Shown: positions 41,713 through 49,821 of the stretch, piece by piece
Layout of the letters: every line of letters starts with the position of its first letter
Numbering within the stretch: position 1 is the first letter of the stretch
Virus record (IMG/VR): IMGVR_UViG_3300047564_006497
Location: 1-51,814 of that record
Length of the DNA: 51,814 bases
Reading direction: 5' to 3' (one strand)
Origin: a virus
Program-made: the position numbers and the translations under genes
Notes under the pieces: generated by a model
What the model was told of the DNA's origin: nothing
The model's input: only the letters and a program-made list of their open reading frames with translations
Database searches by the model: none

Positions 41713-42608
41713 GTGCCCCAGGCATTGCGCCAGATATCTACCTGCAGTCTAGGACTATAACGCCAGCCGCGCTCCATGGCCAATCTAGCCACTTCCTGTG
41801 TATTGAGATTATAGACCTGCGGCACGCCGCCCACGGGCATGAGATAAATTGGCCCGCCAAAGCCGGCTTCGCGGAACTCGGCTACAGCACGTTCAGCATC
41901 CTCTACATCTTGTCTGGTGGCCACGACAAATTTGACATAGGTCATACCTACCATTTCGTAACTCTTGATGATCTTGGCATTGATGGCCTTGTCCCATGCT
42001 TCTCCTGAACAAGGTAGTTTTGGGCTGACACTGAATGTCAACCGATCATAGTCTCGTCCATGCCTGGTAAATTCTTCAAATAGATAATCTCTTACTTCGG
42101 GATAGAGTTCCTGTGTGCCATTGGTTTCAAATGTGAGATTTCTTAGACCGTTGGCACGACAACGCTCTAACATCTGCGGGTATAGTTTTTGATAGCCAAG
42201 CAAGGGTTCTCCGCCAGTGATAACGAGGTGTACATCATCGTTTTGCCAACCACTGGAGTTCCAATTACCACCGGGTATGATAGCGTGCATTTTATCAACT
42301 ATAGTATCAACGTCGTCTTGTTCGTTGAAATGTTTAAATTCGGGATAGATCGACGCATAGGTATCACAGCCCGATGTGACCAAGGGCAGGTCTTCAAACC
42401 GCTTGTATTTTTCTGGTTCAGCCCGGATCATTTCAATTATGTCCACCACTTCGGGATTGTGGCCTTCTATGACTTCATCGCGTGGCCGACCAAACTTGCG
42501 GCAGCGAAAGTTGCAACCATAAGTTCGGAAGAATACCGATGGCACACCGGCCCAGCGTCCTTCGCCTTGTAGGCTGTAGAATATTTCTGTGTAGGTTATT
42601 TTTTCCAT
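41709..42608 (-). CDS. queE: 7-carboxy-7-deazaguanine synthase (QueE), variant cluster motif
   Basis: 299 aa from the ATG at 42608. YTEIFYSLQGEGRWAGVPSVF is the QueE start (SLQGEGxxAG), followed by RTYGCNFRCRKFG. Only two cysteines (C32, C36) of the CX3CX2C motif are there; the third is probably C81 in VTSGCDTYASI, where CDT matches the usual CDT that follows the third Cys. So the enzyme appears to use C-X3-C-X44-C with a 40-residue insertion. LVITGGEPLLGYQ binds SAM, and FETNGTQEL and SVSPKLPCSG are family motifs. QueE makes CDG, a precursor of preQ0 and queuosine or of 7-deazaguanine DNA bases. Confidence 0.9.
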   Translation of the reverse strand: MEKITYTEIFYSLQGEGRWAGVPSVFFRTYGCNFRCRKFGRPRDEVIEGHNPEVVDIIEMIRAEPEKYKRFEDLPLVTSGCDTYASIYPEFKHFNEQDDVDTIVDKMHAIIPGGNWNSSGWQNDDVHLVITGGEPLLGYQKLYPQMLERCRANGLRNLTFETNGTQELYPEVRDYLFEEFTRHGRDYDRLTFSVSPKLPCSGEAWDKAINAKIIKSYEMVGMTYVKFVVATRQDVEDAERAVAEFREAGFGGPIYLMPVGGVPQVYNLNTQEVARLAMERGWRYSPRLQVDIWRNAWGT

Positions 42609-42610
42609 GG

Positions 42611-43144
42611 TTATTTGTGGTTTGTTGAAAACGGCCACTCAGTGGCATCTTTTATATCTTCGTTATAGGGGTCAACATTTTCTTCCAAGATGGCTGTGTC
42701 GCCATAGCCGCTGGCATCCACGAGATCGATCTTCACAGGACCAAGGATACGCACATGATCATCCTCGATCTCCCAGTTGTGATCGCCATCATAGATCCAT
42801 CCAGTGCCACATCGTCCATCTTCGTCTTCTCGTTCCCAACGCAGTAAGGCTTCGATTTCTGCTTTCTCCTCGTCAGTGAATCCGTCGGAAAAGTTTACAT
42901 ACACCGCACATAGGTCGTCAAGTTCGCAACCCCAGCCCACTTCAGGACGACAATGTATCCCATTGTTGGTTTCTACTTCGAACTTCCATACAGGTTCATC
43001 TTCTTCTCTGAAGCCGTAGCCCCAACGCCATATTTCGGTTACATCAAAACCGCGGATACTGCCATCGGGTAAGCGTTCGAACACATCAACAAAGTATTCT
43101 ACCGATTTCTTTTCCAAGGGAGTGATGCGATAAAGTTTTTCCAT
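42611..43144 (-). CDS. Conserved-looking phage protein, acidic, unknown function
   Basis: A 177-aa acidic protein: KLYRITPLEKKSVEYFVDVF, EIWRWGYGFREEDEPVWKF, HCRPEVGWGCELDDLCAVYV and GTGWIYDGDHNWEIEDDHV. Four Cys lie in the middle. It sits directly before queE with a 2-nt gap. No family is recognised. Its -10 element overlaps the stop of the upstream gene and lies six bases before its ATG. Confidence 0.7.
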   Translation of the reverse strand: MEKLYRITPLEKKSVEYFVDVFERLPDGSIRGFDVTEIWRWGYGFREEDEPVWKFEVETNNGIHCRPEVGWGCELDDLCAVYVNFSDGFTDEEKAEIEALLRWEREDEDGRCGTGWIYDGDHNWEIEDDHVRILGPVKIDLVDASGYGDTAILEENVDPYNEDIKDATEWPFSTNHK

Positions 43145-43150
43145 GTTTGT

Positions 43151-43156
43151 ATTTTA
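43151..43156 (-). promoter_or_regulatory. -10 box six bases before the ATG (TAAAAT)
   Basis: Minus strand TAAAAT, then ACAAAC and the ATG at 43144. No clear -35 or ribosome-binding site. The spacing equals that of the 5085, 40360 and 45585 starts, so a leaderless transcript is possible. Confidence 0.4.
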
Positions 43157-43393
43157 CACGAATGAGTTGACGATTCCTACCAGATATATCACCGTAATCA
43201 CCAATTGCACAACGAACAGGCTGGTCTTACGCCAAAGCACGGCCTGGATCACCCAGCCTACGTTGCTGATCAGTAAGACCCAGATGTTCAAGGGATACAC
43301 ATTGAAACTGGTAAGGACCACGCCTGCTATCAGCAGGGCCGTGATCCCCCACTCAAACCAAAACTGCCAGGGTCGGCGTAGCCAGTCAATCAC
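43154..43393 (-). CDS. Small multi-span membrane protein
   Basis: A 79-aa protein with a GTG start overlapping the transporter stop (GTGA). Three hydrophobic helices: WFEWGITALLIAGVVLTSF, LNIWVLLISNVGWVIQAV and LFVVQLVITVIYLVGIV. Its coupling to the YhhQ-type transporter suggests an accessory subunit or a regulator of it. No family named. Confidence 0.75.
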   Translation of the reverse strand: MIDWLRRPWQFWFEWGITALLIAGVVLTSFNVYPLNIWVLLISNVGWVIQAVLWRKTSLFVVQLVITVIYLVGIVNSFV

Positions 43394-44091
43394 TTCATGT
43401 TCCTGGCTTCTTCTCTCCAGGGTGCTAGGCTGACCAAAGGTGTCAGTGCCAAGATCACTGCCAGTTTGAACAATGTGCTACCTGAAACGATGCGTGAAAT
43501 GGCCTTGTTGATCTCCATGGCATCACCGCCCAGCAAGGGTGGAATGAACACGAAAGCGAACAACACGAACAACACAGCATCAACAGGAAGGCTTACTAGA
43601 TTGCTGACAAAGGTCCTTGTCCATGAACCCCAGTCGCGTTCCCACAGATTCTGATATACCACGGTGTTGACCCACTGGCTCACTATGGTAGCGATCTCGC
43701 TGCCGATCACAATGCCCAGGCTCATCTTCCACACAGCATCAAAATGCACGCTGGGTCGGAATTCTGGTGCAGGGATGAAAGTCATGGCGTACATGAACGC
43801 CGCGATAAGCAGGTTCAACACCACGCCGATCAGGATCACCCGTTGTACCACGGCAGCACCGGCCAACTTATGCAACATGTCTCGCACAACGAAAACCACT
43901 GCGAACAAGAGTGCACCGGCTGGTGTGACCACCCAACCAAAGTCCAGGAACTTGGCGGCTGCGAAGTCTGCCACGGTCATGGCCATGATCAATGTGGCCG
44001 CGAGTCCTATGATCCAGTACAAAGTATTCCGGTCTAGACTCATCAAAGGTCGATCAAAAAATCTATCATTCAAACTTGTTGTAGTGCCCAT
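43390..44091 (-). CDS. yhhQ: Queuosine precursor transporter (YhhQ/VUT family)
   Basis: A 233-aa membrane protein with about six helices: YWIIGLAATLIMAMTVAD, PAGALLFAVVFVVRDMLHKL, VILIGVVLNLLIAAFMYA, SLGIVIGSEIATIVSQWVNT, SLPVDAVLFVLFAFVF and LFKLAVILALTPLVSL. VVRDMLHK and the SEIATIV/VNT segment are typical of the VUT/DUF165 family, which imports preQ0/preQ1. It has AAGGAGG before the start. It fits with queE and queD as part of a 7-deazaguanine pathway. Confidence 0.88.
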   Translation of the reverse strand: MGTTTSLNDRFFDRPLMSLDRNTLYWIIGLAATLIMAMTVADFAAAKFLDFGWVVTPAGALLFAVVFVVRDMLHKLAGAAVVQRVILIGVVLNLLIAAFMYAMTFIPAPEFRPSVHFDAVWKMSLGIVIGSEIATIVSQWVNTVVYQNLWERDWGSWTRTFVSNLVSLPVDAVLFVLFAFVFIPPLLGGDAMEINKAISRIVSGSTLFKLAVILALTPLVSLAPWREEARNMK

Positions 44092-44127
44092 TTCAACTGC
44101 CTCCTTTTTAGATAACTTATTTTAACT

Positions 44128-44147
44128 TAGATCCACATGAAGATCTA
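44128..44147. repeat. Short inverted repeat between guaC and the transporter
   Basis: TAGATC-CACATGAA-GATCTA, perfect 6-bp arms, in the 58-nt gap. It might be a weak terminator stem or an operator; there is no T-run. Confidence 0.35.
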
Positions 44148-44149
44148 GG

Positions 44150-45172
44150 TTATTTGGTAACGAATACATCATTGTACTGCCGAAGTGTCCGGATGAATGT
44201 GGTGCATTTAGGTAACTGTTTTAAATTGCTGGCACCCACATAGGTGCAGGTACTGCGAAGACCTCCAAGGATATCCAGCACGGTGTTTTTCACTGGACCT
44301 TTGTATTGTATTTCAACTGTTCGGCCTTCGGAAGATCGATATTCGGCTACACCACCGTGATGTTTTTCCATGGCAGTGTCTGAACTCATGCCGTAGAATG
44401 TGACCTTGCCGTCTTTGATCTCACCACCACCTTCATCATGTCCTGCCAGCATGCCACCCAGCATGACAAAGTCAGCACCGGCACCAAAGGCCTTGGCCAC
44501 ATCGCCTGGGCAGGTACATCCACCATCAGCGATGATATGACCACCCATGCCGTGTGCGGCATCAGCACACTCAATGATGGCCGACAGTTGCGGGTAGCCA
44601 ACACCGGTCTGTATGCGAGTGGTGCACACACTGCCGGGACCTATGCCTACTTTGACTATGTCTGCCCCACGCAGTATCAACTCCTGTGTCATGTCCGCAG
44701 TGACCACGTTGCCGGCGATGATCACATGTTGGGCAAAGGTCTGTCGCACCAGTTCAACAAAATCACCAAAATGTTCACTGTAGCCGTTGGCCACATCTAT
44801 GCAGATGAACTTGATCTGTGGCTGTGCTTTGAGTATCACTTGTAGTTTGGCAAACTCTATTTCGCTGGTACCGGTACTCACAGCCAAGCGATCAGGATCA
44901 ATCTCACCGCATTCACGATTCCAATCGGCCACGGTGTGATTTTTCACCATGCACGCAAACATTTCATGCTGGGCCAGGCTGCGGGCCATGGCCCATGTGC
45001 CCACTCCATCCATGTTGGACGCCATGATGGGCACTCCCGACCAAGTTTGTTGGCTGTGTCGGAAACGATAACTGCGACTCAAGTTTACTTCTCGTCTGGT
45101 GCCAAGAGTGCTACGCTTGGGCCTGATCAACACATCACGGAAATCCAGTTTGATATCTTCTTCTATACGCAT
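44150..45172 (-). CDS. guaC: GMP reductase
   Basis: A 340-aa protein, nearly colinear with E. coli Gua[78 protein letters not shown] (catalytic Cys in SVCTTR), [19 protein letters not shown] and [16 protein letters not shown]. It converts GMP to IMP with NADPH, shifting guanine nucleotides to the adenine side. In a phage this may rebalance purine pools or spare guanine when 7-deazaguanine bases are used (inference). It overlaps the DNA glycosylase-like gene by 10 nt. Confidence 0.97.
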   Translation of the reverse strand: MRIEEDIKLDFRDVLIRPKRSTLGTRREVNLSRSYRFRHSQQTWSGVPIMASNMDGVGTWAMARSLAQHEMFACMVKNHTVADWNRECGEIDPDRLAVSTGTSEIEFAKLQVILKAQPQIKFICIDVANGYSEHFGDFVELVRQTFAQHVIIAGNVVTADMTQELILRGADIVKVGIGPGSVCTTRIQTGVGYPQLSAIIECADAAHGMGGHIIADGGCTCPGDVAKAFGAGADFVMLGGMLAGHDEGGGEIKDGKVTFYGMSSDTAMEKHHGGVAEYRSSEGRTVEIQYKGPVKNTVLDILGGLRSTCTYVGASNLKQLPKCTTFIRTLRQYNDVFVTK

Positions 45173-45585
45173 GCTTCTTCTGCCAAATATCGTTGAAGTT
45201 CTTTGTCAGTGGGTTCTACCGAATAGTTTTGCTTGAAAAATATTTCATAAGAATCTGACCCATACTTGCCGATGCCATAGAGTTCGGTGGCATCTTTGCC
45301 GTCCCAGTTCAGGAAATCTCGGGTCATTCCTTGTAGTCTTTTGGTGCGTACATTGACCATGCCCAAGGGCCAAATCACATCTCGGATCTCATCCTCGGTG
45401 GCATACTTGAAATCAGTGGGCGTGGGCCACTTGTGCATGAACACAGGAAACACGGTTTTCACAGGCTTGCGACCAGTTTGATTCAGCATGATCACGCCCA
45501 CCATGTGTTGCCAGGCACGGATGCGCTGATCCTGTGCTGGCAATTGCTGTTGCACCATTAAATCATCTCGGAGTGGTTGGATCAT
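45163..45585 (-). CDS. MBD4-like HhH-GPD DNA glycosylase
   Basis: A 140-aa protein. [55 protein letters not shown] (helix-hairpin-helix) and [10 protein letters not shown] line up with the catalytic domain of eukaryotic MBD4 (LHGIGKYGNDSYRIF and PEDHKLNKY), including the catalytic Asp (PTDK). MBD4 removes T or U mispaired with G. A phage version could repair deaminated bases, or process modified bases in host or phage DNA. It is shorter than EndoIII and has no Fe-S cysteines. Its -10 lies six bases before the ATG. Confidence 0.85.
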   Translation of the reverse strand: MIQPLRDDLMVQQQLPAQDQRIRAWQHMVGVIMLNQTGRKPVKTVFPVFMHKWPTPTDFKYATEDEIRDVIWPLGMVNVRTKRLQGMTRDFLNWDGKDATELYGIGKYGSDSYEIFFKQNYSVEPTDKELQRYLAEEACV

Positions 45586-45591
45586 TTGTAT

Positions 45592-45620
45592 ATGATAACG
45601 CGATGCAGATTGAAAATCAA
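45592..45620 (-). promoter_or_regulatory. TTGATT-N17-TATCAT promoter, leaderless start predicted
   Basis: Minus strand: TTGATT (45615-45620), 17-nt spacer, TATCAT (45592-45597), six bases, then the ATG at 45585. An inverted repeat GATTGA-AAA-TCAATC (45608-45622) covers the -35. No Shine-Dalgarno. Confidence 0.6.
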
Positions 45621-46408
45621 TCGATAAAGGTTGAATATTCTCGATCTCTTGCCCAGTTTATGATGTTTTTTATCACTTCGTTTTCCTGCGATAGGAAAAA
45701 ATGCGGACCGGGATCTAAACCTGGGAGGCCAAGATGCGGTTGTCCACCAGTGACGGTGATACTATCAAATCTTTCCATTTGTTTTTTGGCAAAGGAATAT
45801 TTACACCGAGGTGTTTCATCATTGGTATGATGCACTATCAACAGAGGTCGATTGGTGTATATTTCGTTTACGCCTATTCCTTGATTTTCTGTTGACATGT
45901 CAGCAGACCATGTCCCGCTACCAATGATAGTCTTGTCGAGGCAATCTCTTTTGGCCAACTCTGACATTTCTAGGCTGCCGTAACTGTGCCCGTACCCCAT
46001 TATTTTGCTCTTTGGAAACATCGCTCTGAGATCTTTGATGATCTCTTCTATCGTGGAGATACGCTGTTCTGTTATGCGTTCTGCAGGATTCATTCCTGCA
46101 GTAGATCCCAACAGCATTTCTTTAAAATAGCGTTTGGGAAAATCCACAGTGACCATGATCACATCTCGATTCAGCCACAAGTTCATGGCCCTCCAAGTAA
46201 ACCCGTCGGGCTGAGCAGTAGCTATTTCTTCTTCATCTAAGAATAAACCAAGAGGTTTAGTGCCACCGAGCACATATATCATGACTATATCAGCTTTTTT
46301 CGTCCTGCTAAAAATACCAACGGCTGTGCGTGCCTCCCCGGTTCCATAGTATTTCAACTTTTTATGAGCAGTGGCATTTTTCATCACTGCTTCAAAATAA
46401 GAAATCAT
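45617..46408 (-). CDS. Alpha/beta hydrolase fold protein
   Basis: A 263-aa protein that begins directly after the stop of the TctC-type gene (TAAATG). IVMIYVLGGTKPLGLF is the oxyanion strand, KIMGYGHSYGSLEMSELA the GxSxG nucleophile elbow, LLIVHHTNDETPRC gives the Asp and LDPGPHFFLSQE the His. No signal peptide is visible, unlike the upstream binding protein. It could be a cytoplasmic esterase or thioesterase. Substrate unknown. Confidence 0.8.
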   Translation of the reverse strand: MISYFEAVMKNATAHKKLKYYGTGEARTAVGIFSRTKKADIVMIYVLGGTKPLGLFLDEEEIATAQPDGFTWRAMNLWLNRDVIMVTVDFPKRYFKEMLLGSTAGMNPAERITEQRISTIEEIIKDLRAMFPKSKIMGYGHSYGSLEMSELAKRDCLDKTIIGSGTWSADMSTENQGIGVNEIYTNRPLLIVHHTNDETPRCKYSFAKKQMERFDSITVTGGQPHLGLPGLDPGPHFFLSQENEVIKNIINWARDREYSTFID

Positions 46409-47341
46409 TTACTTACTAGCCTCTATTTGCTTCTCATATTTTGTCGTCAGAGTCTTCATGGTAGATATCCTGCTACGGAAATATTCTTCAGTGGTGACGC
46501 CTTCGAACTGAGGTGCCAACAAGTCGGCCATGTCGATCATGGTCTTCTTTCCAATGACTACCTGGGCACGAGTCAATATGTCACCAATTTCCTTGCGTCT
46601 TTCTGCTGGCATGGCCCGGTTGGCTATGGTCATTTGGAAGATCGTTGGTGTGTTGAATCCTTGCTCACGCACGGTACGCACTTCGGGCATGTCATCCACA
46701 CGCTGACCGCAATTGATACCCAAGATCTGTAATTTGGGTTGTTTTTCTTTGAACTGCTGATAGTTGACCACACGCTCTAGCACCATGTTCACACCATTGT
46801 TGCCTACCATGTTGATCAAGCCATCATAGTTGCTCTTGAACACTATGTATTTGACTTTGAAGCCATAGCGTTCAGCCAACATCAGACTGGTGATGTGTGC
46901 GGCATTGCCAAACCCTGTGCCACCCACGATGATTTCCTGTCCTCGGATATCGGCTAAACTGGCCAGGCCTCGTTTTGTGTCGCCCACGTTGGTGACCACA
47001 GCCCAGCAAGCATCTCCTTGTGCGAACACAGGAACGTAGTCTTCTTCTTTGAGATGCCCGGCCTTGACGTTTTCAACGAAACTGGGTGCGATGCCCGAGA
47101 TGCGATTCTTGGGATCTTGGTCCATGTATCTAGCCGCTATCACGCCCTGCGCTCCGGGTTTGAATTCGGGAACAAACAGATATTTGTTTTGCAGTTTGTT
47201 CGCTTCTTCGAGGGTTTTCTGGATCAATGGCACAGTAGCATGTGTAGCGCCAGCACCAATGACTACAGTTATGGTTTCTTGTTTGGCCTGTGCAGAGACC
47301 ATTAAAAATCCGGTTAGGATGACCCCTAATAGTTTTTTCAT
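46409..47341 (-). CDS. TctC/Bug-family solute-binding protein
   Basis: 310 aa. MKKLLGVILTGFLMVSAQA is a signal peptide, then ETITVVIGAGATHATVPLI. The family's central motif region GGTGFGNAAHITSLMLAERY, then VKYIVFKSNYDGLINMVGNN and PTIFQMTIANRAMPAERRKEI. Bug proteins bind carboxylates and other small molecules in the periplasm for TctAB permeases and are very numerous in Burkholderiales. No TctA or TctB is present here. TGGAG precedes the start. The family suggests the host group and may be a host-derived gene. Confidence 0.88.
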   Translation of the reverse strand: MKKLLGVILTGFLMVSAQAKQETITVVIGAGATHATVPLIQKTLEEANKLQNKYLFVPEFKPGAQGVIAARYMDQDPKNRISGIAPSFVENVKAGHLKEEDYVPVFAQGDACWAVVTNVGDTKRGLASLADIRGQEIIVGGTGFGNAAHITSLMLAERYGFKVKYIVFKSNYDGLINMVGNNGVNMVLERVVNYQQFKEKQPKLQILGINCGQRVDDMPEVRTVREQGFNTPTIFQMTIANRAMPAERRKEIGDILTRAQVVIGKKTMIDMADLLAPQFEGVTTEEYFRSRISTMKTLTTKYEKQIEASK

Positions 47342-47397
47342 TTTGACTCCATTGGTTTTAGGTTAGGTAATACTTGAAAAACTACAATTTTAATCTT

Positions 47398-47934
47398 TTA
47401 TCCTTCATAGATTGCAGAATTACCGGCATGTTCGAATACTTCTACTGAACGCAGTTTCACATCCTGTCCAACAGGATAGCGTGGTTCAAATGATTCGATA
47501 TGATCGGTGCCTTTCATTAGACGATAAGGTCGACTGGTCTGGAAGCAATACAGTATCTTGGCCATCTCACGATAAGCCAGTTCTGCGAATTTTTCGCAGC
47601 CTACTGCTGGCACGATTCTGAGATCACACACTCCTTCTTGGTCCTGCAAGCCCATGGCAGCCATCTTGCGGAACATGTCTACATGGGGATCATCTTCGGC
47701 CACTACCAAGGTATGATCAAACATGTATTCGCTCCACTCTTTGAATGCTTTTAGTCCACCGAAGTCCATAACCCAATTGCGACTATCAAGGGTAGTAGAC
47801 TCAAATACAAGACGAATGCCAATGCTATAACCATGCAATAGGCTGCAATGACTGTGAGTGCTACGCCATTGACGGAAACAACATGAAAGACCCCTGTCTG
47901 TGCCATAAGTTTTCGTTGATACATATTTTGCCAT
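47398..47934 (-). CDS. queD: 6-carboxytetrahydropterin synthase-like protein (QueD)
   Basis: 178 aa with AGGAG before the ATG. LSCCFRQWRSTHSHCSLLHGY carries the QueD signature: catalytic Cys (C30) before LHG, with H27/H29 and H34 as zinc-ligand candidates. The usual HGH is HGY, as I remember in a CFRQWR-type subfamily. VMDFGGLKAFKEW, FDHTLVV and VCDLRIVPAVGCEKFAELAY follow the T-fold. QueD makes CPH4, the substrate of QueE, which is encoded 5 kb away on the same strand. QueC is not in the window. Confidence 0.88.
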   Translation of the reverse strand: MAKYVSTKTYGTDRGLSCCFRQWRSTHSHCSLLHGYSIGIRLVFESTTLDSRNWVMDFGGLKAFKEWSEYMFDHTLVVAEDDPHVDMFRKMAAMGLQDQEGVCDLRIVPAVGCEKFAELAYREMAKILYCFQTSRPYRLMKGTDHIESFEPRYPVGQDVKLRSVEVFEHAGNSAIYEG

Positions 47935-48019
47935 TTTTGTCTCCTATGATAGCAAGACACGCAGAATTTCTAGAGCGGGATGAGCGTCGAAAAGGCCGCT
48001 TTGAATCATTATAGACGTA

Positions 48020-48027
48020 TATTTATC
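48020..48027 (-). promoter_or_regulatory. Late-promoter-like box (GATAAATA) before queD
   Basis: Minus-strand GATAAATA about 85 nt before the queD start, close to a TATAAT (48008-48013) that could be a sigma-70 -10. The -35 is poor for both. Confidence 0.35.
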
Positions 48028-48035
48028 GTGTACTG

Positions 48036-48854
48036 CTAGTTCATGAAAAATCGCTGATACCATGGCAGCATTTCGGTTTGATAATCTATTTCTATGTCCA
48101 TGAGTTGATTATACACGATCTTTCTAGTGATATCAAGACGTTCTTGCTTGGTTTTTGCACCTAAAACCACTACAACAAAGTTGCGATCGTTCTTGGATAC
48201 CATGAGTGCCACACACCATCCGGCGGCCGATGTGGACCCAGTCTTGGAGATCACGATCTCATCAAACTCAAACAGCAGAGGTCGATTGGTATTTTGTATC
48301 TCAATGGTGCGAACCTTCTGTCGGAGACTGATGTCAAACAAGGCCTGTTTCTGTACCGAAGTTTCTACTATAAAAGGATACAGGGCCGAGGCCTCGATCA
48401 TCTCTACCACCTCTCCTGCGGTGGCAATATTGCCGGCATTGAGACCCGAAGCGTCTGCGAACCGAGCAGTGGTCATACCTAGTCTCTGAGCTCGCTGATT
48501 CATGGCACGCACAAAGGCTTTTTCGCCGCCGGGAAAATCGGCAGCCAAGGCTTCAGCAGCACGGTTATCGCTCCGGATTAGCATGGCTCGCATAATGTCG
48601 CGTCGTGTATGGAAATCAGCGGGTAATTTACCGCCGGCTTGCACTCGGATACGTCGATCCAAGTTGCGATCATGATCCAATGCTACCATGGCAGTCATGA
48701 TCTTGGTAATGCTGGCTATACTTCTGGGTATGTTGGCATTGTTGCTGATCACTACCTCGTTGCGTGTGGTATCGAACAGGACCACCGACGAAGATCGAGC
48801 CTGTGCCATGATTGGCTCAGCGATTGCCAGTAATAAAAATAAAAAATATTTCAT
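48036..48854 (-). CDS. D-alanyl-D-alanine endopeptidase, PBP7-like (peptidase S11)
   Basis: 272 aa with a signal peptide (MKYFLFLLLAIAEPIMAQA). Active-site motifs of low-mass penicillin-binding proteins are complete: S48-I-T-K51, S95-D-N97 and SKTGSTSAAG near 211. SSVVLFDTTRNEVVISNNAN and RAMLIRSDNRAAEALA resemble PBP7/DacD-type S11 enzymes. It would act in the periplasm on peptidoglycan cross-links. In a phage it may help lysis or loosen the wall for adsorption or DNA entry. It overlaps the HIT gene by ATGA. Confidence 0.92.
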   Translation of the reverse strand: MKYFLFLLLAIAEPIMAQARSSSVVLFDTTRNEVVISNNANIPRSIASITKIMTAMVALDHDRNLDRRIRVQAGGKLPADFHTRRDIMRAMLIRSDNRAAEALAADFPGGEKAFVRAMNQRAQRLGMTTARFADASGLNAGNIATAGEVVEMIEASALYPFIVETSVQKQALFDISLRQKVRTIEIQNTNRPLLFEFDEIVISKTGSTSAAGWCVALMVSKNDRNFVVVVLGAKTKQERLDITRKIVYNQLMDIEIDYQTEMLPWYQRFFMN

Positions 48855-49243
48855 GGTTTCTGATAATCAGAGTTGCGATAGTTGGCTTGGTCGGGAATCA
48901 CACCACGTACACCACCCACTGGATCCTCTACATCACCTTTTCTACGAGGAATTAGATGAACATGTGGATACATTATAGTCTGGCCAGCTGCTTCCCCCAT
49001 GTTCATGCCGATGTTGTATGCATCGCATTCGCCTCGATTTACCATGACTTGACCTTCGGCCCAGGCTTCGTAGAGAGTGCTCATCATTGACACTGGGTCA
49101 ATGTTTTTGGGAACAAAGAGAAGGTGTCCTTGGGTCACTGGATACTGATCGCGAAATACGATACAGGTCATGCTTTCTCTCACCCAATCGTCCCAGGGAA
49201 CACGACCTTGAGTTTTAGCTAGATAGTAGTTATCATATATCAT
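48851..49243 (-). CDS. HIT-family protein with changed triad
   Basis: A 130-aa protein. MTCIVFRDQYPVTQGHLLFVP is the nucleotide-binding start of HIT proteins, AYNIGMNMGEAAGQTIMYPHVHLIPRRKGD the active-site strand. The triad HxHxHxx reads YPHVHLIP, so the first His is replaced by Tyr while the catalytic middle His and the third remain. Typical phage HIT proteins also end GDVEDPxGGVRGVIP, as here. HIT enzymes cleave dinucleoside polyphosphates or AMP conjugates. It begins 3 nt after the upstream stop. Confidence 0.87.
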   Translation of the reverse strand: MIYDNYYLAKTQGRVPWDDWVRESMTCIVFRDQYPVTQGHLLFVPKNIDPVSMMSTLYEAWAEGQVMVNRGECDAYNIGMNMGEAAGQTIMYPHVHLIPRRKGDVEDPVGGVRGVIPDQANYRNSDYQKP

Positions 49244-49245
49244 GT

Positions 49246-49821
49246 TTATACCCTAACAGGTTGTTTTTGATCAAACACTTGTTTGACTATATCAATAGAT
49301 TCGTGAAAGTGTATGCTAAACCATACTCTCGGTTTGTCATTGAACACTCGATGATACTGGGTAATGTTGATTATAATGGGCGACATATTTTTACCAGTGT
49401 AATAAAAATCTTGTCGATTATCAGGATCATAGACCACACCCACGGCATCGTTTGGGCGCACAGGATAGACCAAACTAGCCTGGCCATTTTTAATACTGTC
49501 ACGATGGCGTGGGACGTTATGACTAGAATAACAAACAGTAGCGGGTGTGAAAGTGAGCTCAGGTAATGCTGTTTTGAATCTCTGTTGTAGATCTTCAGTT
49601 TCTGGTATTCCGCCCATGACAAAGAAGTCTTCGCTGGGGCTGCTTTTGGAAATCCATCCTCCTCCGGGAATTCCAGCAACGACACTGGCACCATCTTCGT
49701 ATAAAACGTGTTCGCGATATTTGCCGTTTTTGACAAATACATCGGCCATCTCAGTGACTGTGGTAATTAAAGATTTCCAGTCGTGCTCGATGTAAATGGC
49801 AGGATAAAATGCCAGCATCAT
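49246..49821 (-). CDS. 2OG-Fe(II) oxygenase-like protein
   Basis: 191 aa from the ATG at 49821, which overlaps the phosphoribosyltransferase stop (ATGA). VPRHRDSIKNGQASLVYPV gives an H-x-D iron pair, and NITQYHRVFNDKPRVWFSIHFH the distal His and the Arg that would bind 2-oxoglutarate. The double-stranded beta-helix pattern in between fits. Substrate unknown; proteins, small molecules or nucleobases are possible. A second, different 2OG-type protein lies at 50709. Confidence 0.72.
   Translation of the reverse strand: MMLAFYPAIYIEHDWKSLITTVTEMADVFVKNGKYREHVLYEDGASVVAGIPGGGWISKSSPSEDFFVMGGIPETEDLQQRFKTALPELTFTPATVCYSSHNVPRHRDSIKNGQASLVYPVRPNDAVGVVYDPDNRQDFYYTGKNMSPIIINITQYHRVFNDKPRVWFSIHFHESIDIVKQVFDQKQPVRV

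Noticed and set aside
41709-42608. QueE called inactive because the third motif Cys is missing
   Set aside because: A Cys with the expected following DT is found at position 81, and the other family motifs are intact, so a variant cluster is more likely than decay.
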